Shown here: positions 8,370-13,270 of the stretch, piece after piece
How positions within the stretch are numbered: position 1 is the stretch's first letter
How the letters are laid out: each line of letters begins with the position of its first letter
From: an uncultured Oxalobacter sp.
Lineage (GTDB): Bacteria > Pseudomonadota > Gammaproteobacteria > Burkholderiales > Burkholderiaceae_D
Assembly (NCBI GenBank): GCA_937916185.1
Contig: CALGGD010000372.1
Location: 1 to 15,538, forward strand
DNA length: 15,538 bases
Reading direction: 5' to 3'
Notes under the pieces: generated by a model
Databases searched by the model: none
Told to the model about the DNA's origin: nothing
Seen by the model: the letters and a program-made list of their open reading frames with translations, nothing else
Position numbers and translations under genes: made by a program

Positions 8370-8402
8370 CACGCCCTCCTTTCTTGAATCAATGAGAAAA
8401 AA

Positions 8403-8494
8403 GCAACGTGAGCGCCGTTTTAAGACTCCGAGCCTGGCAAAAAGTCTGGACGAACAGCAGGTGTTCCTCTGTTTTTTGTTGCAACGCTCCTCGG
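8403..8494 (-). promoter_or_regulatory. S-adenosylhomocysteine (SAH) riboswitch upstream of ahcY
   Basis: Read on the minus strand, the leader starts CCGAGGAGCGTTGC (8494-8481), contains CCAGGCTCGGA (8437-8427) and ends with GGCGCTCACGTTGC (8416-8403). These are the three conserved blocks of the SAH aptamer. P1 can form between GAGCG (8489-8485) and CGCTC (8414-8410), and the pseudoknot between CCGAG (8494-8490) and CTCGG (8432-8428). A T-run follows at once, and the ahcY ribosome-binding site is about 20-25 bases further on. Known members raise ahcY expression when SAH accumulates. Confidence 0.93.
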
Positions 8495-8504
8495 ATAGGC
8501 AGGC

Positions 8505-8533
8505 ATGATACCCGAAAAAAAACAGAATGTTAA
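8505..8533 (-). promoter_or_regulatory. ahcY sigma-70 promoter
   Basis: On the minus strand TTAACA (8533-8528) and TATCAT (8510-8505) are separated by exactly 17 bases that include eight T. Each hexamer has one mismatch to the consensus. The predicted start at about 8498 is four bases before the first conserved riboswitch base, which strongly supports the assignment. Confidence 0.75.
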
Positions 8534-8680
8534 ATTTCCTGATGACCAGAATGTCCTGTTTCTGCCATTGAAACAACAGATTATGCAGGAAACCAGGGAC
8601 TGGAAAGGGAAACGGGAAAACGGCTCGGGGTACAGGCAGACAGAAACTGATGGTGCTGTAAAGAGGGCTTTTCAAGAAGC
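8534..8680. other. Noncoding stretch between the ahcY promoter and the CoA-transferase terminator
   Basis: The ahcY/CoA-transferase gap spans 8370-8774. Its left side holds the riboswitch and promoter and its right side a terminator. In the ~150 bases between I see no convincing gene, RNA or repeat; short open frames here lack coding character and a ribosome-binding site. Confidence 0.5.
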
Positions 8681-8686
8681 CAGAAT

Positions 8687-8723
8687 AAAAAACGGGCGAC
8701 TGTCCCCGAGAGGATAATCGCCC
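8687..8723 (-). terminator. CoA-transferase gene terminator
   Basis: On the minus strand GGGCGA (8723-8718 complement) pairs with TCGCCC (8699-8694 complement), with further partial pairing inside, and is followed one base later by six T (A on the plus strand, 8687-8692). It lies about 50 bases past the CoA-transferase stop. A second small hairpin, TCCGG-TTAC-CCGGA (8736-8749), lies between the stop and this terminator. Confidence 0.8.
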
Positions 8724-8774
8724 ATTCTTCCATTATCCGGTTACCCGGACAATTAACGGTTCACGACCTATGAA

Positions 8775-10058
8775 TTATTTTTTCTTCTTAGGTGGAACGT
8801 CAAATGCACCGCCTGCCTTCAGGGCTGCAATGCCTGCATCGTCGTAACCCAGAACTTCCTTCAGGATTTCGTTGGTGTGCTGACCCAGGGTTGGTGCCGG
8901 GGTGATCTTGTCAACGTTGCCCATGGACAGTTTGATCGGCATACCGACGTTGTAGTAATCGCCTTCTGGATGGCCTTCAACCTTGACGATCATCTGACGG
9001 TGTTTGCAGTGTTCGTCACGGAAGATTTCTTCGGTGGTCAGGACTGGGCCGCATGGAATGTTCTTTTCATTGCACAGTGCGGTGAATTCGCGTTTGTCGT
9101 ACTTGGATGCGAAGTCGCAGACCATCTGCCACAGGGTGTTCTGGTTCTTACGGCGTTCTGCCAGGGTGGCGAAACGTGGGTCGGTGACCAGGGCTTCGTC
9201 GCCGATGAAGCGGGCAACGACCGGCCAGTTTGCTTCCTGGACGATGAAGTAGCAGTAGTTGTTGGTGTCGCCTTCAAAGTCTGGTTTGCACTTGATGCAG
9301 TTACCCAGCTGGCCACCGCCGGAGTCGTTGCCTGCACGTGGGGTGGAGGTCAGGCCCAGGGTTGGACGGGAGTATTCTGGCAGGGCGCCTTTACCGCCCA
9401 TCAGACGGCCGTGGTCACGGAATTTGACACGGCACAGGTTCATACAGGATTCCTGCATTGCTGCTTCAACTTCCTGACCGATACCGCCGTTGTGGGTACG
9501 GTGGTACAGGGCTGCGCAGATACCGATTGCCAGGTGCAGACCGGTACCGGTGTCGCCGATCTGTGGTGCGCAGACGGTCGGTGGGTTTTCTGGGAAACCG
9601 TTGACGGACATTGCGCCGCCCATTGCCTGGGCGATCGGTTCGTATGCCTTGTAGTTGCTGTATGGACCGGAGGAGCCGAAGCCCTTGATTGATGCGTAGA
9701 TCAGTGCCGGGTTCAGTTCATGCAGTTTTTCCCAGGTGTAGCCGAAGCGTGCCAGGACGCCTGGGCCATAGTTTTCCATCAGGACGTCGCATGCCTTGAC
9801 CAGGCCTTCAAAGATTTCCTTGCCTGCTGCGCTCTTCATGTTGGCGATGATGGAACGCTTGTTGCAGTTCAGCATGGTGAAGTACAGGGAATCCTTGTTT
9901 GGATCGTGGCGCAGCTGTTTACGGGTAATGTCACCGGTCGGGTTTTCGAACTTGATAACGTCAGCGCCCATCCATGCCAGCAGCTGGGATGAGGTTGGGC
10001 CTGCCTGAACGTGGGTCATGTCCAGAATCTTGACTCCGGATAATGCTTTGTCACCCAT
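8775..10058 (-). CDS. Class III CoA-transferase, formyl-CoA:oxalate CoA-transferase (Frc)-like
   Basis: The 427-residue protein belongs to the interlocked-dimer family III (CaiB/Frc), which moves CoA between organic acids. It starts like Frc (ILDMTHVQAGP, with the active-site glutamine at 18) and keeps K137, Y139, E140 (YKAYE), the catalytic aspartate D169 in GDTGTG, and the glycine loop SGGGQ (246-250). Position 48 is glutamine (TRKQLR), as in the E. coli enzyme YfdW rather than the tryptophan I recall for Oxalobacter formigenes Frc. The chain ends in PPKKKK. It therefore looks like a paralogue; substrates may be oxalate/formate or a related acid pair, which sequence alone cannot settle. GGAGGA precedes the ATG. 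Codon use is strongly biased (CTG, GGT, CGT, AAC), as in highly expressed genes. Upstream sites suggest Fnr-type control. An OxlT-like antiporter lies nearby. Confidence 0.85.
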   Translation of the reverse strand: MGDKALSGVKILDMTHVQAGPTSSQLLAWMGADVIKFENPTGDITRKQLRHDPNKDSLYFTMLNCNKRSIIANMKSAAGKEIFEGLVKACDVLMENYGPGVLARFGYTWEKLHELNPALIYASIKGFGSSGPYSNYKAYEPIAQAMGGAMSVNGFPENPPTVCAPQIGDTGTGLHLAIGICAALYHRTHNGGIGQEVEAAMQESCMNLCRVKFRDHGRLMGGKGALPEYSRPTLGLTSTPRAGNDSGGGQLGNCIKCKPDFEGDTNNYCYFIVQEANWPVVARFIGDEALVTDPRFATLAERRKNQNTLWQMVCDFASKYDKREFTALCNEKNIPCGPVLTTEEIFRDEHCKHRQMIVKVEGHPEGDYYNVGMPIKLSMGNVDKITPAPTLGQHTNEILKEVLGYDDAGIAALKAGGAFDVPPKKKK

Positions 10059-10113
10059 CTTTCTCTTCCTCCAAATATTTTGGTTAGTTTAGAATCAAAA
10101 AATTTTCGCCTCA

Positions 10114-10140
10114 CTGTACATCCTGTACCGCAACGTACAG
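10114..10140 (-). promoter_or_regulatory. CTGTAC half-site cluster in the CoA-transferase leader
   Basis: CTGTAC occurs at 10114-10119 and 10123-10128, and its inverse complement GTACAG at 10135-10140, within 27 bases. The outer two form an inverted repeat. The cluster lies 56-82 bases before the CoA-transferase ATG, downstream of the predicted transcription start, so it could be an operator or a leader hairpin. Confidence 0.45.
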
Positions 10141-10234
10141 CTAACGCAAAAAAAGTGTGCCTGATTAAATATGCCCCAAAAAAACAGAAAGCCACGCTTT
10201 CCAATCCTTCAGCCATATTTTTAGGCGTAAAGCT

Positions 10235-10240
10235 ATCATA
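10235..10240 (-). promoter_or_regulatory. Predicted -10 of the CoA-transferase promoter
   Basis: On the minus strand TATGAT (10240-10235) matches the -10 consensus in five of six positions. The start would be near 10228, leaving a leader of about 170 nt. No good -35 is present; instead the Fnr-type palindrome at 10264-10277 is centred at -42.5, the class II activator position. Confidence 0.5.
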
Positions 10241-10263
10241 ACTTCCAAAGTCCTGATATATTC

Positions 10264-10277
10264 TTGACCGAGGTCAA
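10264..10277. promoter_or_regulatory. Fnr/Crp-type box 1 (perfect palindrome)
   Basis: TTGACCGAGGTCAA is a perfect 14-bp palindrome of the form TTGAC-N4-GTCAA, differing from the FNR consensus TTGAT-N4-ATCAA at one symmetric position per half. It lies 50 bp, centre to centre, from box 2 and overlaps the expected -35 of the CoA-transferase promoter. Confidence 0.65.
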
Positions 10278-10313
10278 ATTTTCAGATTCAAAACGCGATT
10301 CGAATACGGTTTC

Positions 10314-10327
10314 TTGACCTTAATCAA
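10314..10327. promoter_or_regulatory. Fnr/Crp-type box 2
   Basis: TTGACCTTAATCAA matches TTGAT-N4-ATCAA at nine of ten defined positions. It is centred about 53 bases before the regulator's ATG and at -92.5 of the predicted CoA-transferase start. Both boxes share the flank TTCTTGACC. Confidence 0.65.
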
Positions 10328-10373
10328 CTTTTTTGGCAATATTCCCTGCGGATTTTTAAGGAAAGCTTCTGTT

Positions 10374-10982
10374 ATGACACTCATTGCAAGCCACCCTGAA
10401 AAAAATATTATCCGTGTACAGCTCTCACAGAACTGTCTGCTGAAATCCCTGACGCCTGAACAGATGGCTGAGCTTGAACCATTGATGGATATCACCGATC
10501 ATCCCAAGGGGGATTGCCTTGCCCATCAAGGAGACAACGACCTTGAAGTGATTTTCGTGCTGGACGGCATCCTGAAACGTTCTGTCGCCAACCAACAGGC
10601 CAAAGAAATGATCCTGCGTTTCACCAGTGAACGCTATCTGGAGGCAACCTACGCATCATGGAAATTCAGCAAACCGGCACCATTCAGTGTCATTACGGTC
10701 ACCAAGGCACGTGTCGCCCGGGTTCCAATGCCGCAATGGGTGGCGTTCATTGAAGCCCATCAGGAATTCAAGCAGACTTTCGAGCATGAAGTCATGCGGA
10801 TCATGAGCAGCATCATGTCCCATACCATTTCCCTGCATCTGCTGGATGCTTCCGGACGGGTCCGCCGTTTCACACGCAAGCATCCAGACCTCTTCGACCG
10901 CATGCCCAAAAAAGAACTTGCCTCTTACCTCAACCTTTCTCCTGAAACACTCAGCCGTTTGAAACATCAGGGGAAAATCTGA
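10374..10982 (+). CDS. Crp/Fnr-family transcriptional regulator
   Basis: The 202-residue protein has an N-terminal cyclic-nucleotide-binding-type beta barrel (about residues 20-120; GDCLAHQGDNDLEVIFVLDG), a long dimer helix (~125-158) and a C-terminal winged-helix DNA-binding part ending ELASYLNLSPETLSRLKHQGKI. The recognition helix carries E-x-x-SR (E191, S194, R195), the FNR-type reading head for TTGA/TCAA half-sites. Only two cysteines are present (C21, C48), so the FNR four-cysteine Fe-S cluster is absent; the signal is unknown (haem/NO as in DNR, redox, or a small ligand). The start at 10374 is chosen over 10314 because AAGGA precedes it and the longer version would run across box 2. It is divergent from the CoA-transferase gene and probably controls it. 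Confidence 0.85.
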   Translation: MTLIASHPEKNIIRVQLSQNCLLKSLTPEQMAELEPLMDITDHPKGDCLAHQGDNDLEVIFVLDGILKRSVANQQAKEMILRFTSERYLEATYASWKFSKPAPFSVITVTKARVARVPMPQWVAFIEAHQEFKQTFEHEVMRIMSSIMSHTISLHLLDASGRVRRFTRKHPDLFDRMPKKELASYLNLSPETLSRLKHQGKI

Positions 10983-10997
10983 ACGTTGTTTTTCCCC
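10970..10997 (+). other. Hairpin at the regulator's 3' end
   Basis: GGGGAAAA (10970-10977) pairs exactly with TTTTCCCC (10990-10997); the stem spans the stop codon. No T-run follows, so it is at best a weak terminator or a stability element. Confidence 0.35.
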
Positions 10998-11092
10998 TGT
11001 TCAATTCCTGCCTGTGGCAACCTTTCCAGGCTTGCCTTCTTACGCTGCCGCCAGTATTTGAAGAACCTGGGCATGGCAGGGAAAACAGGCAT

Positions 11093-11121
11093 AAAAAAAC
11101 GGTGACCCATCTGGATCACCG
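11093..11121 (-). terminator. Terminator of the MFS antiporter gene
   Basis: CGGTGA (11100-11105) and TCACCG (11116-11121) form the stem, with two further possible pairs inside; on the minus strand seven T follow directly (A at 11093-11099). It is about 60 bases past the antiporter stop. A plus-strand T-run at 11129-11135 may also let it stop the convergent regulator transcript. Confidence 0.8.
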
Positions 11122-11181
11122 CTGAGAGTTTTTTTCATTGAAACCATGCCGGACCGGAGTCCGGCAGGAATCGAAAGGGTC

Positions 11182-12477
11182 TTACAGGGTTGTATCCTGG
11201 AAGATACCCTGTTTTTCCAGTTCTTCAACTTCACGGTTGTTGTTTTCAATGAAACGACGGCGCCATGGTTTCAGAACGAAGAAGGACAGCAGGGAGCAGG
11301 AACCTGCAATACATGCGGACATGATGAAGGTACGGTCCCAGTTACCACCCTTGGACAGCCAAGCACCGATTGGAACCAGGAATGCAGAGGTACCCTTCGC
11401 AGTGTACAGCGTACCTGCGTTACCGGCTGCGTACCGGGCACCGAACGTGTCAGCACACATGGATGGGAACAGGGAGAAGATTTCACCCCAGCATGCGAAG
11501 GTCATCGCTGCGAAGAACATGAACCCGATTGGTGAACGGCCGAAGAAGACCAGACCCAACAGGGCGACTGCTTCACCACCGAAGACCACCAGCATCAGGT
11601 TTTCACGACCGAACCGGTCGGAGAGGTAACCCATGATTGGACGGGTTGCACCGTTACAGATGTTGTCGATGGACATTGCCATGGTCAGCAGAGGCAGGGT
11701 GACGCCCAGGCAGGTGACAGGGATCTTGTTCAGGCCATAGTCCTTGGAGACTGGGCCGAAGGATGCTGTACCCATGATACCGCCGGAAGCAACACCGACG
11801 AACAGTGCCCAGATCAGCCAGAAGAGTGGCTGCTGGATCAGCTGCAGCTGGTTGTAGTTCTTCTTGGAAGAAATGACCTTTGGTTTGATCTTGGTGCCTG
11901 GAGGCAGTTTAGCGCGTGGCATGAACAGTGCAGCACCAGCGATGATGACACCCTGGACGATACCGAAGACCAGGAAGGCCTGTTCGTAGCCAGAGGAGTT
12001 GATCATGCTTGCGACCGGGATGACGGTGATAGCAGCACCACCACCGAAACCGGCAGCCGTTGCACCGGATGCCAGACCACGTTTGTCCGGGAACCATTTC
12101 AGGGAGTTACCAGAGCAGGTACCGTAAACAGCACCGGCGCCGGCACCGGTCAGGACCTGTGCGGCATACAGGACACCCAGGCTGGAAGCCATGGAGCAGA
12201 TGATCCAGCCGATGGTGACGAGGATGGCACCGAAGATGATGACAGGGCGAGGACCGAATTTGTCAACGCCCCAGCCTTCGAGAGGAACCAGCCAGGTTTC
12301 AAAAATCAGGAAGATAGTGAAGGACAACTGAATTGCAGCACGGGCCCAATGGTATTTATCTTCGATTGGGCCGACGAACAGGGTCCAGCCATACTGACAG
12401 TTTGCCACGGTAGCCATACACAGGATACCGAGGAAAAGCTGCACTACCCGGTTAGGGTATTTTTCTTGTGTAGCCAT
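11182..12477 (-). CDS. MFS transporter, oxalate:formate antiporter (OxlT)-like
   Basis: The 431-residue protein has 12 hydrophobic segments and the MFS loop 2-3 motif GVDKFGPRPVI (~70-80). Against OxlT it keeps the two charged residues that define that transporter's binding site: an arginine in NGATRPIMGYLSDRFGR (R279, OxlT R272) and a lysine in the penultimate helices, TAKGTSAF (K361, OxlT K355). It also keeps QYGWTL in helix 1 (OxlT QYSWTL). It differs where OxlT has WGGSYALFP, reading WGEIFSLFP (330-338), so the cage around the substrate is altered. An anion exchanger for a small mono- or dicarboxylate is likely; oxalate is possible but unproven. AGGAG lies about ten bases before the start. 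A perfect sigma-54 promoter stands upstream. The CoA-transferase about 1.1 kb away is its probable metabolic partner. Confidence 0.88.
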   Translation of the reverse strand: MATQEKYPNRVVQLFLGILCMATVANCQYGWTLFVGPIEDKYHWARAAIQLSFTIFLIFETWLVPLEGWGVDKFGPRPVIIFGAILVTIGWIICSMASSLGVLYAAQVLTGAGAGAVYGTCSGNSLKWFPDKRGLASGATAAGFGGGAAITVIPVASMINSSGYEQAFLVFGIVQGVIIAGAALFMPRAKLPPGTKIKPKVISSKKNYNQLQLIQQPLFWLIWALFVGVASGGIMGTASFGPVSKDYGLNKIPVTCLGVTLPLLTMAMSIDNICNGATRPIMGYLSDRFGRENLMLVVFGGEAVALLGLVFFGRSPIGFMFFAAMTFACWGEIFSLFPSMCADTFGARYAAGNAGTLYTAKGTSAFLVPIGAWLSKGGNWDRTFIMSACIAGSCSLLSFFVLKPWRRRFIENNNREVEELEKQGIFQDTTL

Positions 12478-12554
12478 AGATCTACTACTCCTATCACAAA
12501 AAAAAACATTTCCAAGTGCCGCAGGAAAATGACCGCACAGGTCTGTTTACAGCA

Positions 12555-12589
12555 CTCAACCCCTCTTTGCAGACGCAAAGATCGTTGAG
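12555..12589 (-). other. Nested inverted repeat at the predicted antiporter transcript start
   Basis: CTTTGC (12565-12570) and GCAAAG (12575-12580) form an inner hairpin with a four-base loop; CTCAAC (12555-12560) and GTTGAG (12584-12589) enclose it as an outer 6-bp stem. The whole covers the predicted start (~12585) and early leader, so it may be an operator or, for the inner part, an mRNA leader hairpin. Confidence 0.5.
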
Positions 12590-12595
12590 ATGTGA

Positions 12596-12611
12596 AGCAA
12601 ATGCCGTGCCA
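12596..12611 (-). promoter_or_regulatory. Sigma-54 (RpoN) -24/-12 promoter of the MFS antiporter gene
   Basis: On the minus strand TGGCACGGCATTTGCT (12611-12596) matches the sigma-54 consensus TGGCACG-N4-TTGC(A/T) at every defined base, with the required ten bases between GG and GC. The start would be near 12585, giving a leader of about 108 nt before the antiporter ATG. A cognate enhancer-binding activator and RpoN must be encoded elsewhere. Confidence 0.8.
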
Positions 12612-12628
12612 GTTCAGTTTTTTATTGA

Positions 12629-12641
12629 CTTGAACTTCAAG
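12629..12641. promoter_or_regulatory. Palindrome between the two divergent -24/-12 promoters
   Basis: CTTGAACTTCAAG is a perfect 13-bp palindrome around a central C, inside the 69-bp segment separating the two sigma-54-type elements. It could bind a shared regulator. The half-sites are too close (three bases) for a standard FNR box. Confidence 0.35.
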
Positions 12642-12680
12642 AAAAACAGAAAGCATCCCGTTCCAGGGTGTTTTTATTTC

Positions 12681-12696
12681 TGGCACAGAAAATGCT
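12681..12696 (+). promoter_or_regulatory. Second sigma-54-type promoter, plus strand, divergent from the antiporter
   Basis: TGGCACAGAAAATGCT has GG (12682-12683) and GC (12694-12695) separated by exactly ten bases and keeps TGGCAC and TGCT. Two consensus bases differ (G to A after TGGCAC; first T of TTGC to A). The start would be near 12707, pointing to a terminator at 12745-12780. Confidence 0.5.
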
Positions 12697-12706
12697 TCTA
12701 TCAAAG

Positions 12707-12780
12707 CGGTCTGAGAAATATCAGATTTACTCTCTATTTTTTTCAGGAAGATGCTTTTAGCCAGGCATCTTCCTTTTTTT
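12707..12780 (+). ncRNA. Candidate small RNA, about 75 nt, sigma-54-driven
   Basis: From the start predicted by the upstream -24/-12 element to the T-run of a strong plus-strand terminator there are about 74 bases. The segment can fold a small hairpin (TCTGA/TCAGA, 12710-12725), then a pyrimidine-rich single-stranded stretch with seven T, then the terminator. No reading frame with a ribosome-binding site fits inside. I know of no family match; the call rests on promoter plus terminator only. Confidence 0.4.
12745..12780 (+). terminator. Strong plus-strand intrinsic terminator with no annotated gene before it
   Basis: GGAAGATGC (12746-12754) pairs perfectly with GCATCTTCC (12765-12773), loop of ten bases, followed by seven T (12774-12780). 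The minus strand lacks a T-run after the stem, so it acts on plus-strand transcripts only. The nearest plus-strand gene upstream ends at 10982. Confidence 0.85.
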
Positions 12781-13060
12781 GCCAATGCCCTCCCCCTTCC
12801 TGCCTGAAAACCTGAAAGACCTTCAATTTTTCATTTAAAAACAACAGATTGTCTTTTAACCTATGGTCTTCCCCATTCAGTCATCTGCCTGCATCATAGG
12901 AAAAAATGATGTCCTCTCCCAATGCAATCTCCTTCAGAGAACACGCCTTGTTTATTGCAGGAAAAAAGAAAAAAGCCTGTAGGAAAACCTGTCAGGATCC
13001 AAACCGCAAGGGAAACATCTGCCTGCAATCAGCCATCCACCCCATGTCGATGACACTCTT
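12781..13060. other. Noncoding stretch without recognised features
   Basis: About 280 bases, rich in pyrimidine or purine runs, with no open frame of coding character, RNA gene or repeat that I can support. It lies between the orphan terminator and the TTGAC array. Confidence 0.5.
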
Positions 13061-13119
13061 GTCAACTATCATTTGACGCACTGTTGACAGGGTATTGACG
13101 TGGGTTTGACAGGCTTGAC
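13061..13119. repeat. Phased array of TTGAC pentamers
   Basis: TTGAC begins at 13073, 13084, 13095, 13106 and 13115: three intervals of exactly 11 bp and one of 9. An inverted copy (GTCAA, 13061-13065) precedes it. On the other strand three units read CTGTCAA, reminiscent of the 11-bp direct repeats bound by PhoB/OmpR-type regulators. It may be an operator; no adjacent promoter is certain. Confidence 0.55.
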
Positions 13120-13148
13120 AGGAAAACATCCCGGATACCATAAAAAAT

Positions 13149-13168
13149 AAGCCGTCATGAGACGGCTT
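13149..13168 (-). terminator. Bidirectional terminator after the rpoD-tRNA unit
   Basis: AAGCCGTC (13149-13156) and GACGGCTT (13161-13168) form a perfect 8-bp stem with loop ATGA. On the minus strand an A/T-rich tail with six T follows (A at 13142-13147), and five T follow on the plus strand. It lies five bases beyond the tRNA 3' end. Confidence 0.85.
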
Positions 13169-13173
13169 GTTTT

Positions 13174-13250
<77 letters not shown>

Positions 13251-13270
13251 TCCTGCGAACCGCAATTATA

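Noticed and set aside
6489..8387. Long plus-strand open frame (632 codons) opposite metF start, the membrane protein and ahcY
   Set aside because: It is antisense to well-recognised genes, has no ribosome-binding site or domain motifs, and its composition (His/Gln rich) is that of a frame shadow.
10146..10162. AGGCACAC-T7-GC on the minus strand as a sigma-54 promoter for the CoA-transferase
   Set aside because: GG and GC are 12 bases apart instead of 10, a spacing sigma-54 does not tolerate well.
12629..12641. CTTGAACTTCAAG as an FNR box
   Set aside because: Half-sites TTGA and TCAA are separated by three bases rather than six; kept only as a generic palindrome.
12478..12785. Minus-strand open frame reaching into the antiporter start (113 codons)
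   Set aside because: Overlaps the antiporter 5' end in another frame and crosses the promoter region; no ribosome-binding site.
12516..12815. Plus-strand open frame of 99 codons upstream of the antiporter
   Set aside because: It runs through both -24/-12 elements and the orphan terminator, and its composition is not protein-like.
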